From positions 496,001-560,000 of the forward strand of contig CM066294.1 of assembly GCA_033816765.1 (NCBI GenBank): 64,000 bases of DNA. Direction: 5' to 3'. Positions 9,925-20,492 of this stretch are shown here, one piece after another; positions within the stretch are counted from its first letter, which is position 1, and each line of letters opens with the position of its first letter. The stretch is from Nothopassalora personata. Its lineage: Eukaryota; Ascomycota; Dothideomycetes; Mycosphaerellales; Mycosphaerellaceae. The notes beneath the pieces are model-generated. The model did no database searches. It saw only the letters and a program-made list of their open reading frames with translations, and was not told the DNA's origin. The position numbers and the translations under genes were made by a program.

Positions 9925-11050
9925 CTAGAGGCCGTACAAAACGCACAAATGGTCACCTTTCTGTACTCTGAGAGTGCACTTTGCCAGCTCGCCGCTGCTC
10001 CTCCTTATGGGAAACCAGTGGGCGTTGACGGGCCCACGATCTTCCGCAAAGCGACGCGCGTCGCCTGACTCCGTGCCGCAGTCGAGGAGCAGCTGCTTGA
10101 GATCGAGGTCATTATCCTCGGAGCTTCCGCAAGCATGGAGGACTAAGGCTGTAAATTCCTGTAGGGCCTCTTCTGGATATGCGTAGCGAACCTCTTGCGG
10201 GAGTCTGATGGCCAGCAATTGCAGGATTTCACGTGATAAAGTGCGGTGCCCGGGTTTGTCCCAATTTCACCATTCAGTAAGCGTAAGATACAAGAAATGA
10301 CCCCAGGATCAATCAGCGCTTGTGAGTTTTCACTGCCTAGTACATCTCCAGAGGCGTACGAGAGAGCGTGAGTAGTAGCCACAATGGATACAACTGTGCC
10401 GCCAACTTGAATAATGCTACTCCTATCAAAGGTGTCTTCGAAGCGGCAGCCTGCAGCATAGTCTGCGTGACACAAAGGATATTCGACAGCCGTCGCACCT
10501 TTCGTGATTCTGTCAGCATGTACATCGTGGTATCGAGGCACCCAACTTGGCCAATCTGTATCGACCAGCTCGACCAGGTCCATCGGCGGCATCGAGAGTA
10601 AAAGCAGATACGGCAGTCATCGTGCAACATTCGTAAGGTCTGTAAGATGTTGGGTATCGTGCCATTGTCCTCGCCCCAACAGCAGAGCGCAGCTTCGGCG
10701 TGATCGAACACATCGCCTATCATGGCGACTTGTTGCAACATTTCGAACTTTTCGTCTTGGTTGATATACACGACATCTATCCAGATGTAGCTTGCGTTGT
10801 TTAGATCTGCTTTATGCATTGCAGTCAGTACTCCACGTAGAGCTTCGACCGTGCTTTCGGGTGCCATAAATCCCCGACCTTTTAGCATGATAAGCTTCTG
10901 CTGTAAACTCCGTCCCCAGGCATACGATATAGCATAGTAGTCTATCGTTCTGTTGATGCAATGACCGATCTTGGCCATGCGAGATTCATGGAGATGAATG
11001 AATGTCATGTCAAATTGTAAGCGCTGGTCAAGCGTGGCAAGATCACTCAT
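9925..11050 (-). pseudogene. HET-domain (heterokaryon incompatibility) gene, degenerate
   Basis: The frame starting at 11050 encodes a recognisable HET N-terminus: YYAISYAWG, then SYIWIDVVYINQDEKFEMLQQVAMIGDVFDHAE, which are the conserved HET blocks given here in shortened form. Around 10600 the frame shifts: the continuation DTDWPSWVPRYHD, typical of the region after the HET core, is in another frame (10592-10143). Near 10230 it shifts again to a frame (to 9925) that carries EEALQEFTALVLHACG and the end motif GDHLCVLYGL. The stretch between the core and the WPSWVPR block is far shorter than in intact genes, so an internal deletion is likely. Small introns could explain one junction, but I found no good splice signals. 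HET proteins act in non-self recognition during hyphal fusion. Confidence 0.7.
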
Positions 11051-12401
11051 ACCGCCGAGCTTCAGAAAGCGTATTTCTTAACGACCAAGGTCTAATGGGG
11101 AGTATGAAAAGTCAAGAGTGCTCGGTGTGGCCGTCGGGTTGTCTTCTTGTGCCTCGTTAGGTCCCCTTTCAGGCTTTGCTTCCATCCTGCCCGCCTTCGA
11201 GACCAAGCCGATCTCTCCGCCATGCTTCATTCTGCAGGTGTCCTGCGCTGTTGCAGTGCGAAACGTTCAGGTTGCCAGCGCAAACGTGGCTGTGCTGATG
11301 TTCGCGTGAGGTGCCTTCGCTTCGTGGGGGCATTGCTCTGCATACGTAGCCGCAAAGCTTAAACTTAAGAAGTGATATAGGGCGGGAGGACAGCGTGGCC
11401 TCTTCCTGCACGCAAAATGTCATCACCCAACCCTGGAACTCCCTCTCTCAGCATGCAACCCGTTCTTCATCTTGTACCTTGACGTTCTGCACGTATTCGC
11501 CGCCCTGCGCCATCGTCAGCTTGAAAGAAGTGCAAAAAGTCTCATATTCACACTTACAATACTAGGCACTCTCGTCAGACCGCGAGTGAACCATCTCTAT
11601 CCGTTGGGAAACATCCCCACATCCTCGTCTTCTACCCACCTCCCAGCAGCGAAGGCCACCCCCCACCCCCTCCCCCCTGGGCCGGCCGGCCCATGCGGCG
11701 GGTTGCGCTATTCCCCAACACGGGAGTGTCCAAAACTGAACATCATCGCAGACATACCACATCTTTCTCCAGCAGGTTGACAATCATTTCGTCCGACTGT
11801 GCCCCCCTGCCTCACCTCAACTTAAAGAGACATGTCTGCCTGATGAGCATCGAACAAAATCCCAGCCAAAGTCTGAAAATTCTGCATCGTTCCCTCTCCG
11901 GGCCCACGCCCCTCGGCGTATACCCGATGAGAAAAGGACATCCCTAGAGGTGCTTTGCAATCGTGCTTTGATGCCAAAGTCCCCACCGAAGCGGAAACAA
12001 TCGCTCGCACTTTCACATTTTGTGTGACCAAGATTCGAAAACCCTTGTGTGCTCAAACAGCTTGCGCTGCTGAGACTTGGAGCCCTCTGTATTTCTCCAT
12101 CTTTGTTTTGTGTCATCTTGTTTCGTATTGTCTTCGCAGAATGTTAGCTGGTCGCGCATCTGCGCTCTCTGTCGAATAAGTGGCAAAGGAAAAGAGAGTC
12201 TCAATTTATTCGTGGGCTGGAGTCGCTGTCGTTGGGTAGGCGTGGAAAATTTCTCGCCCGCCTCTTGCAACAATGCGCCGTCCCTAAAACAATCAAGTCA
12301 TCTAGTAGTACACGGGTATCATTTGCTGCGGCCGCAAGCAGTTCATGCAGAACACCGAAACGCCACGTTACCGGTCATGTATCCCATGCTTGTGAAGCAA
12401 T
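11051..12401. other. intergenic, no gene seen; C-rich tract
   Basis: About 1.35 kb with only short unsupported ORFs. At 11650-11700 there is a strongly C-rich stretch followed by a GGCCGGCCGGCC palindrome. Pyrimidine-rich sequence and the lack of coding signal suggest regulatory or untranslated DNA. Confidence 0.4.
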
Positions 12402-15116
12402 TCACTTCGCGTTCTTGGCAGCTTTCTTGCCGCTCTTTTTGTTCGATTCCTTCTTGTTTGACTTCTTCTTTGATTTCGTTTTCTGTTTCTTCTCCTTCGC
12501 ACTGCTGGGTCCAGCTTCAACTCTGTGTCGGCTGTCAGGTGTGGTATGTCGTTGGACTGTTGGTTGTTTCGGACTCACGGCTTGACCTTCTTTGGCTTCG
12601 GCTTGCTCTTCTTTTGCTTCTTGCTAGCCGGACCACTAAAGTAACAGTCAGCCATCGCTCACTTATGACGCCCCCAAGCCGCGCGACCCATCAAGCCGCC
12701 GACGTTCATCGAGGGAGGTGGTGGCGGTGGTCGGGATGCCGACGACGTGTGATGGCTTTGATTGATCACTGGCGAGTACCCATATGCATGGTAGCTGTGC
12801 TGGTAAGTTGGGGGCGTCATAGTGTTAGCGGGCGAGGGCATGGGGAAGGCATACTTGTTAGCGGGTTCCGAAGCTCGATAGGGAGCAGGTGCCGGGCGCG
12901 TTGGCAGGTCGGGTGGTGGCGGGTACTGCTGGTATTGCTGGAACTGTGGATACTGCTGTGGTGAAGGCTGGAAGGAATAGTCGTTGTGCGAACGTTCGTA
13001 GGTCTGGCCCCGACGTGGAGACGGAGCGCGATCGTGCATGTCGTTGTAGTACTGCTGTGCTGGTGGCGGCTGGTGGTAAGCTTGTTGTGGCACTGGATCC
13101 CGCGCATACTGGCGGCCGATACGGTCCAGTCTCTCACGTTGCGCCCTGAAGGAAGAGTAGTTGCCGCCCAGGACGCAGCCCAAGATGCTTCCGCCATCTG
13201 CTTGACCAGCGCGGACCTGATTGAGACGTCGTTGAATGGCAGCACGAGCGCCCGAGAAGGTCTCGAAGACTTTGTTGGCATGAGCTGAGCCACCGGAGAT
13301 GTCGTTGTCACTGCGGTTGGGGTCGATGATCATAAGACGACCAGGCTGAGCTTTGGGAATGTCATGGCGATCCTTCTTATTGAAGTAGCATGGTGGTTTC
13401 ATCTGGATACCGGTATTCATCAAGCTGAACTTGTTGCCGTACAGGTCGAGGAAGTTGAGCAGCAGCTCGCCGTAGCGGGCGTTGAAATCCATGCCATTCT
13501 TGACACTCTCAGGCATGAGCTGCAGCATGCTCACGACGAGGCAAATGATGGTGAAGCCGCCAATGCCACCAGTGTGCACTTCATTGAGCCCGCGCATAGC
13601 CAAAAGTTGCTTGATGATCATGACGAGCACAGGCATCTCAGGAAATTCTTGCTTCCACTGCTGGAAGGTCTTGTTCGCGTCTAACCCAGAGTCGTTCTCA
13701 AAGGAGAGATCTACTTTGATGCCGGTATGCGCATCGATGAACTTGACCAACGGTACCTTGGCCCCGATGACTGGCGCCACAGAACCAGGAGCTGGGAGTG
13801 GGCTGCGACTGAAGTAATCGGACATCTTCCACATCTGCTTCCGGGACTGACAAAGTGCCTTCACTCCACGATCGAGATACTCTGATGACAGCGCCACGAG
13901 ATCCATATCCGCGGTCGGCAGGTACAGACCAGCTGGAAACGAGCCAAAGCTTTGAACTTCGATCTTGCCAACAGGTGGTCCAGGCTGTCGGTGGTACTTT
14001 AGTTCGCGCTCGAGACGATCGATGATTCCGTCTCTGAGCTCTTCCTCGTGCCTGTGAGGACGTACGTAGTCATAGAAATCGAGGATCTCCTTGTGCAGCC
14101 TGCTTCAACTTCTGTTAGTGCTGAAGATGACACCCATGAGTGAAATGCACTTACTTCAATCCAACGCTCGAGGTGAAGGATGAGTCGGGCTGGAGCCAAG
14201 GTGTTGGATTGGTATGGTTGGGTAACCACTCCTGGACGATGTCGCCGAGGCTGGTGGCCTCATCAACTCCACGCTTACGCTTGTTGGCATTCTGGGTGCT
14301 GGCGAACCTCTCCATCAACTCTTGGTCGGTGGGCATGACGTAATCGGTGGAAGCAGGTGCAGGTGGCTCGCCGACGCTGTGTTGGTCATCATCTCCCTCG
14401 TCATCGTCATCATCGTTGTCGCCAAAGTCGAAGGAGATGAAGTCGGCGTTCTCCTTGACGGCGTTGGTGCTAGCGGCAGCAGCAGTTGCTTCGACCTTGG
14501 CCTTGCGAATGGTCTGCACGATGTCCTTCTTGGGACCAGCAACGGCATCGGGTGGTGGCAGTACACTGTACGGATCCGGATTGGACCATTTTGGCTTCTC
14601 ATGACCATCTGCGGCGTGAGTCTTGACGCGCTTCTTCCGCGACTCGCCGTGGCCCTCATCTTCATCGCTGCTTTCATCCGAGTCTGACTCGTCTTCACTG
14701 CTGCTGATGTACTCGGCGAACTTTGGCTGATTGTCACCATTCATGCCTACCATCTGCTCGGTGGTGGTGTCATCATCTACATGCTTCAAGATGGCACGAT
14801 CATGTGCAGCGCGTGGCCTGAACGGCTTGTTCTGCCATGGCGGACGGCCGCCTTGCTGGTACTTCTTCTGTCCCTCGGTGGAGCCCTTCGCTGGTCGCTT
14901 GCGCGGAGGTGGCTGCACGTCGGGGAATCGAGTCTGCCGCAGTGGCGCGTTGATGGGGCGGAACGTGAATTCCGATGGACGATAGCTATCGCCTGCAGCG
15001 GCGCCACGCAAATTGTAGCCTGAGGCGTCGCCGCGCCGTGGTGGCGAGTTTGCGCGATATGGCGGGTCGTCGTTGATGTGTCGGCGACGTGGCGGTGGCC
15101 GGTACGTGTCTACCAT
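12402..15116 (-). CDS. Trf4/5 (PAPD5)-type non-canonical poly(A) polymerase
   Basis: Exon 1 (15116-14155) codes a basic and acidic disordered N-terminus; a 55-nt intron (14154-14100) joins it to LHKEILDFYDYVRP, the classic entry to the Trf4 catalytic core. The nucleotidyltransferase motif GSFPAGLYLPTADMDLV carries the first two catalytic Asp, the third being in KVDLSFEN. PNRSDNDISGGS is the nucleotide-recognition motif of the poly(A)-polymerase-associated domain. The family adds short oligo(A) tails for nuclear RNA surveillance (TRAMP complex). An in-frame TAA at 12659-12661 would give 800 residues, but two further exons (12635-12579 and 12522-12402), separated by a canonical 56-nt intron, encode a Lys-rich tail; joining them needs a 27-nt intron at 12662-12636, which is suspiciously short. 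With them the protein is 858 residues. It is divergent from the TFIIF alpha gene. Confidence 0.85.
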
Positions 15117-15648
15117 GATGGCCGAGGTGGGTGGGTTGGGCGGTGATATTCAGCACGTCGTTGTAGTGTGGGCAAGAAGGAGCGGACGGCGCACAAGTCA
15201 GAAGATGTAACTCGGCTACGCCCGCGAAAATTTCACACCAAGCCGCCCGGTAGTGACTGACACGAATGGGAGGGGAGGTCGAGTGGTTGTTGTTGTCGCA
15301 GGTGAGGAGAAAAGTGAAAGTCAGCGGTCGCAAGTGCTCGAATTTGGTGTTGATGATCAAGCCGAACAAGTGCCCGGGAGCTGGTGAGCCGACATCGTCT
15401 CAAGCATTCATTCCGCCTTTGACACACAACAAAGCACAATAGCGAGACATGTCCTATATTCCCACCAGACATCCCGCCCGCACTGCGCCCTTATCTGTAG
15501 ACTAGATCCTCACGACGCGCAAGCACCGCGCCTCGCTCCCACGACATCGCCGACGTCTCTGTCTCGGCCTCGGCCTGCCTCTCACACGTTCCGTGCCATA
15601 CTCTTCAACACTGCCGAACATCTCTTCTACCTCCCCTTCTCGCCGACG
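15117..15648. promoter_or_regulatory. divergent intergenic region between TRF4-like and TFIIF alpha genes
   Basis: 532 bases between two divergent start codons. It must contain both promoters and leaders; the part next to 15649 is CT-rich, as is usual for fungal leaders. Small ORFs here have no family features. Confidence 0.5.
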
Positions 15649-17634
15649 ATGAGCGCATCGCCAGCTCAACCACCCTCTGGGCCAAGCTCGGTCACGCCGA
15701 CCACTGGTGGTCCGCCAGCGCCCGTCGTGCGGAGAAAGCCGGCCGTCAATATCTTCAACAGCAAGAAGAAGCCTCCAGTGCGCAAGGCGCCGGCACCAGC
15801 GCAGCAGAAACCCAACGCGACAGTACGAGCACCGAATGGAGCACCGGCACACGTCTCGACTGACGGCGCGACCAATGCTGCCCCTCCAGCCGACGATGCG
15901 GGCACCTACGAAGAATATCCCATCTACATCCGGAAGGACCCCGCCATGACCGGCGGCCAGCGTTTCCACGTTGCCAAACTGCAGGCCAGGATCGACGAGA
16001 CGACCAAGGAGGCGATACCCGTAAACCCATTCGACGAAAAGGACTTTGTGCGGCCGCTGCGCCTCCATCGACGATTCGCACGTGACAAGATGGAGGCTTT
16101 GCAGCAGTCGGATGCGGCAGGGGAGGACGACAAGGAGCGAGAGCTGATGAGTGCGCGTCGAGCCGAGCGGCAAGCGGAGCGAGAGGAGAACCAGAAACTC
16201 ATTGCGCCGAGTGGAGCGGACCCAGCCAAGGCCGGCAAGAAGAAGCCGTCGAAGAAGGTCGAGGAAGGTCGCGATGACAGCAATCCCGTGCGGCAGAAGC
16301 GACAACAGCTCCGCTACGAGGAGGCCCGTCCATGGCATCTCGAGGACTTCGAGGGCAAGAACATCTGGGTTGGCAGCTACGAACAGGCATTGTCAGAAGG
16401 AAGCATCATGTTCCGCGTAGAGGACGGCGGTTTTCGCATGGTGCCGATCGAGAAGTGGTACAAGTTCACACAGACCAACAAGATCAACGCCATGGATCCT
16501 GAAGAGGCCGAGAAGCACATGAACAAGAAGTTCACCGTTGGCAGGTGGGCCATGAAGACGCAGCCCGGGGGTGGGGGCGTGAAGCAGGAAGAGTCGGTCA
16601 TGTCGCGCAGGCCGATAGCACGACCGTCGCGCGACGAAGACGACGGGCCTGTGTGGGGAGATGACACAGGCGAGTTTCAGGCAGATCGTGACATGCTGGA
16701 CATGGAGTTCAACGACGAGTTTCAGGACGATGATGAGGGCATGCTGTTCCAAGACTTTGAAGGCGAAGATGGCAAAGAGATCGAAGCGAGACTGCGGCTC
16801 GAGATGCGTGAAGCAGGTCTGGGCGGAACAGGTGTCAAGGATGAAGGTGTTGACCCCTACGAAGAGGAGCGCAAGAAGCAAGAGGCCGAGCGGGCAGAGG
16901 CCAAAAAGCAGAGGCGAGCGAGGAAGCTTCTCAGGAAGAACGAGCATCAGCAACAGTACGACACCGATGACTCTGAACTGGACCCATATGCAGACTCGGA
17001 GGATTCCGATGATTCCGAGGAGGAGCGGGAACGCGAGGGAGAGCAGAAAAAGGAAGAAGCGAAGAAGGTTGCGAACGGCGACAAATCTGGTGCATCGTCA
17101 CGGGGCACCAACACACCAAGCGGTCGACCAGAGAAGCGCACGAAGCGTCCAGGCTCTGCCGATGCTTCGGAAGCTAGTGGCAACGAGTCGAGTCGGAAGA
17201 GAGTCAAGGCCACAAACGGGTCTGCGATTCCAGTGCCTCAAGGCGGCGCTCGATCGCTGTCACCAGACGCCGCAAAGTCTTCGCGTGCTGCTGGTAGTGG
17301 GAGTGATACCGACACATCCCGCAAAGGCCGTACCAAGCTCAAGCTCAAGAACAGCCCGCCAGGATCACCGGCTACAGGAACACCCTCAGGCTCTCGGGCG
17401 GGCTCACCTGCACCTGGAGGCAAGCCGAAGGCAAAGAAACCGGCCGAGCCAGCAGGACCTTTTCCAACACTGGAAGAAATCCGTGCTGCTATTCCAAAGG
17501 ACGGTATTGCAGTCCCGCAATTGCTGGCACTCTTCAAGCCACGGATCGGTGGAAGAGGTCAGGACTTCATCGCCTTGGTCAAGCAGGCTGGAACTTCAGA
17601 CAAGGCGACTGGGCGTATTGTTCCCAAAGCATAG
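15649..17634 (+). CDS. TFG1: transcription initiation factor IIF subunit alpha (RAP74/Tfg1)
   Basis: A single exon of 661 residues. The N-terminal part carries the TFIIF dimerisation region: a basic Pro-rich start, YPIYIRKDP, then ARPWHLEDFEGKNIWVGSYE and FRMVPIEKWYKFTQ, the hallmark RAP74 triple-barrel segments. The middle is highly charged and disordered (long Glu/Lys stretches, SDDSEEERERE). The C-terminal winged helix runs from about residue 603 to the end (FPTLEEIRAAIPKDGIAVPQ...). In the family this domain binds TFIIB and the CTD phosphatase Fcp1, and the complex with RAP30 recruits RNA polymerase II. The stop TAG at 17632-17634 is followed in the same frame by two more winged-helix copies (next entry). 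Confidence 0.93.
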   Translation: MSASPAQPPSGPSSVTPTTGGPPAPVVRRKPAVNIFNSKKKPPVRKAPAPAQQKPNATVRAPNGAPAHVSTDGATNAAPPADDAGTYEEYPIYIRKDPAMTGGQRFHVAKLQARIDETTKEAIPVNPFDEKDFVRPLRLHRRFARDKMEALQQSDAAGEDDKERELMSARRAERQAEREENQKLIAPSGADPAKAGKKKPSKKVEEGRDDSNPVRQKRQQLRYEEARPWHLEDFEGKNIWVGSYEQALSEGSIMFRVEDGGFRMVPIEKWYKFTQTNKINAMDPEEAEKHMNKKFTVGRWAMKTQPGGGGVKQEESVMSRRPIARPSRDEDDGPVWGDDTGEFQADRDMLDMEFNDEFQDDDEGMLFQDFEGEDGKEIEARLRLEMREAGLGGTGVKDEGVDPYEEERKKQEAERAEAKKQRRARKLLRKNEHQQQYDTDDSELDPYADSEDSDDSEEEREREGEQKKEEAKKVANGDKSGASSRGTNTPSGRPEKRTKRPGSADASEASGNESSRKRVKATNGSAIPVPQGGARSLSPDAAKSSRAAGSGSDTDTSRKGRTKLKLKNSPPGSPATGTPSGSRAGSPAPGGKPKAKKPAEPAGPFPTLEEIRAAIPKDGIAVPQLLALFKPRIGGRGQDFIALVKQAGTSDKATGRIVPKA

Positions 17635-18078
17635 AAAGCTGAGTCGAGACCACCTCAACCAACCCGTATAGCGCAGTCATTCCCAACTGTCGCTGAGGTT
17701 CACGCTGCGATTCCCGAGGATGGCATTACAGAATCGCGATTGCTGGCCTTGTTCCGTCCACGTATGCTCGGTCGAAGACCGCAGTTCATCAATTTACTCA
17801 GACATGTAGGGACTTTCGTGCACAGACCCAAGAGCACCCAGCCTTTCCCAACACTCTTCGAGGCCTGTGACGCTGTTCCTACCGATGGCATTGATTTTGA
17901 CCCCTTGATGTGCAAATTCCTTCCACATGTGGAGGAGCGAGGCAAAGAGGTGGTTGCTCTGATCACGCACGCTGGTATTGTGGACTATAACACGGGACGT
18001 GTCAACCCTCGAGGTTGGGTCCTTGCTCGCCGTGGACAACCTCCGGCGGCACCGACCCTAGGCGAGCAGTCACCCTGA
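17635..18078 (+). CDS. two extra RAP74 winged-helix copies, in frame after the TFIIF alpha stop
   Basis: Directly after the TAG the same frame is open to TGA 18076-18078. It encodes FPTVAEVHAAIPEDGI...LLALFRPRMLGR and then FPTLFEACDAVPTDGI...GIVDYNTGRVNP, which align with the TFIIF alpha C-terminal domain FPTLEEIRAAIPKDGI...LLALFKPRIGGR...ATGRIVP. The hydrophobic core pattern is kept while the DNA and the surface residues have diverged, so the duplication is old and the copies look constrained. A 57-nt candidate intron (17615-17671, GTATTG...GTATAG) would remove the stop and keep frame, giving a 790-residue protein with three tandem winged helices. The donor is weak and the branch site unclear. 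Alternatives are stop readthrough or loss of the tail by a recent stop mutation. Confidence 0.7.
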   Translation, partial: KAESRPPQPTRIAQSFPTVAEVHAAIPEDGITESRLLALFRPRMLGRRPQFINLLRHVGTFVHRPKSTQPFPTLFEACDAVPTDGIDFDPLMCKFLPHVEERGKEVVALITHAGIVDYNTGRVNPRGWVLARRGQPPAAPTLGEQSP

Positions 18079-19356
18079 CAGCGAAAATCATCTTCATCCA
18101 ACGCACGAGCGGCGTTAATTTCTGGTGTACATTCTGCACGTGAGCGTTCGAGGAGCGCTTCAAGACTGGTCAGGATTTACTGACGATGAAGCACTCTGAA
18201 CAATGTAGAGTAGGTAGACCGAAGTAAATCACGGATACCTCTCCAAATGCACTATGCTCGGCGCCGATGCTCAGTCTCTCTTTCCTGGCCAACAATTCTC
18301 CATCGGCGTTGAGATTCATTTAGCTCCGACCACACGCTGACATAGTCATCTAGCACGTTTCAGATCTTCGGAATGCATAGCCGTTATGCAAGCTGCCGTT
18401 CGCACGAGGCGGATACACGAGTATCTGCACGTTGCAACCACGTTCGGTGGGGTTTCACGTTACACCCGGTGCTCGTGGCTGCTATTCTGGGCTTTCACCT
18501 GCGTGGCTTACAGGGCTGTGGTGATGCCTCCGACGCTTGTTCGGATAAGCTCAACAAGCTTGTGAGCAGGCATGATTGCGGGCTAGGGAATGCTTGATGC
18601 TTTCCAAGCTGCTCTGTCGACTGCTCCTGTGGTGCAGATGCGAAATTGAGCGCGGATATGCGGTTCTTCCGCAAGCAACCGACACTGGTCCTGGACGAAT
18701 AGTGACTGATCGATGGATTTTTGCTCGCTGCATTGGCTTGAAGGCGTACGTGGAGCTGTAGTTGAGATGTATGTAGTGCTGACAGGAGTGCTGTTAGGGA
18801 TAAGGGAATATGCCGATGCTGTACCACATAGCGCAAAGGACGTTGTTGATGGCATTCGAGGTGATAGCTTCCGGGTTTGCAGAAAACGAAGTTGGGACGT
18901 ACGCATTCAGCGCCGGGGATAGTGTTGATTCTGATTGACATTTCCGGCAGGCGGGCGAGGTCAAAGCAGGATCTACAAGTTCAGTAGGACCCTCAGCCAA
19001 GAGGGGAAAACTTGCTGGTGCAATACCACTCGTATTGCTGCCGGCCTGCAAGCAGCCGAGCTCAATGTTTGCTGCCTGAGAGTCTTGATGTTATCGTGGG
19101 GATCCGAACACAATGGAGCGCTCTCCAAACACCGCTTTTCAGCAGCCATGCTGTGTAACACTTCCTCTCGACGTCACCATTGAAAGGCACCAGATATATG
19201 GGTCGGTGAGCGAGAGCTACAATGCTTCTCAGTCGAAGCTAAGGAGCCAAGCCATACTGTCATAAAAACAGCGCCGAGCAGTAAGAGATATTCAATACTA
19301 GACAAGTCTTGTCACTGATCGACCAGCAGCACCACCGCAATAGCCTTTGCACCGAG
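18079..19356. other. intergenic, no gene seen
   Basis: About 1.28 kb. A minus-strand ORF of 148 codons (18495-18941) exists but its Ser/His/Gln-rich composition and lack of motifs do not support a gene. Nothing else is recognised. Confidence 0.4.
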
Positions 19357-19773
19357 ATGCTGCACTCAATCACCTTCTCGAGCATGCTCGCCACTATCCT
19401 CGGCCTAGTAACAACGACCTTGACATCACCACTCCAACCACCCTATCCCCTCCAACCTCGAGCAGAACAGACAGTATACAAATACATGTCCGCCACGACA
19501 GTCCCGTCAACCCACGTCACCGCAGCCGCGAAGATCACGTGTCCGAACAGCATTGTCACAGCAAAGGGAGATTGTCCTGCAGCATGCACGGCAGCAGCAA
19601 TTCCATGTATGCTTGGGATTGCTACGGACTCTTGGTCGTGCGTCGTACCACCGGCAAAGACTTTATGGACCAGTGTGGAGGCGACGAGTACGTGCGAGGC
19701 GGGAAGTGCGGTCACGACGTATACGCTTTATGGTGGGCAGAGGCAGATGGGGTGTAAGGCGACGTCGACGTAA
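19357..19773 (+). CDS. small secreted cysteine-rich protein (138 aa)
   Basis: The frame is open from 19309, but the Met at 19357 gives a clean signal peptide (MLHSITFSSMLATILGLV..., cleavage near residue 22-24) and is the better start. The mature part is about 115 residues with seven cysteines (in ITC, GDC, AAC, IPC, WSC, STC, MGC) and many Thr/Ala. There is no recognised enzyme motif. The combination of size, secretion and Cys content is that of fungal small secreted proteins, some of which are effectors or cell-wall proteins; this is a class resemblance only. It stands alone between long gaps. Confidence 0.6.
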   Translation: MLHSITFSSMLATILGLVTTTLTSPLQPPYPLQPRAEQTVYKYMSATTVPSTHVTAAAKITCPNSIVTAKGDCPAACTAAAIPCMLGIATDSWSCVVPPAKTLWTSVEATSTCEAGSAVTTYTLYGGQRQMGCKATST

Positions 19774-20228
19774 GATCAGGGCAGATGAAACCTCTAAGAT
19801 GGATCACATGCATGTAGCAGCAATTGGTCGTCGCGACAAGACATGTGTCTTGGCACCTGCTGATCGTCATCTGGGAACAGCAGTGAATGTCGCGACTCAC
19901 GACGCTTGAGATTAAGAGCTTTTGTCAAGACTACATCTTCCCCATGATTAGCCTCCGTCCTTCATCTCTCCTTCGCACCGCAGACGTTCCAAAACAGCAA
20001 CCTCGTAGCAAGAATTTACATACTCACAATCTACTGTCGCACAATCACCACCACCGCAACCGACAAGAGGATCTACCCGCCACTCCACCCACAACTCCCC
20101 AGTCACACTCGTCACAAGCTCCATCAAAACCCGACCTAAGCGAAGCGTAGCGAAGTCGCACAGGAACCACCTCCACTCCCATCACAAACTTCCACCACCC
20201 TCCACCCTCCACCCCACAATCCACCATC
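19774..20228. other. intergenic, no gene seen
   Basis: About 455 bases; the last 150 are CT/CA-rich and look like the leader of the next ORF. Confidence 0.4.
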
Positions 20229-20492
20229 ATGCCCTCCTTCCTCACCAAACTCCTCGACCGCCGGCGCCTAAAGCGCCACGAGCACAGATCCACCAAACTC
20301 GCCTCCCGCGACAAAGAGCGCCAAACCGACGGACTGCTTCGAATCGCCATGAAGCGCCACAACTCGGTCAATAGTTTCACAGCCGCGGATCCGAGTGTGC
20401 ATTATAGACGAAGGGAGGATCATGAGCAGTGGGCGAAGCATGAGGCTGGGGGGGAAAGGGTTAATCGCAGGGTTGGGGGCATGTTTCTTTAA
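20229..20492 (+). CDS. small basic hypothetical protein (87 aa)
   Basis: An ATG preceded by a long pyrimidine-rich leader and a good context (CACCATCATGC) starts an 87-codon ORF. The product is very basic and charged (RRRLKRHEHR; YRRREDHEQW), with no signal or membrane segment. The leader and the codon choice in the first half favour a real gene. An overlapping minus-strand ORF (20045-20380) is judged a shadow. I do not recognise the product. Confidence 0.4.
   Translation: MPSFLTKLLDRRRLKRHEHRSTKLASRDKERQTDGLLRIAMKRHNSVNSFTAADPSVHYRRREDHEQWAKHEAGGERVNRRVGGMFL

Noticed and set aside
12077..12964. A 295-codon plus-strand ORF
   Set aside because: It is antisense to the Trf4-like exons and has a Val/Leu/Ser/Arg-rich shadow composition without motifs.
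16661..17671. A 336-codon ORF in another frame of the TFIIF alpha gene
   Set aside because: Arg/Gln/Ser-rich out-of-frame translation of a Lys/Glu-rich coding region.
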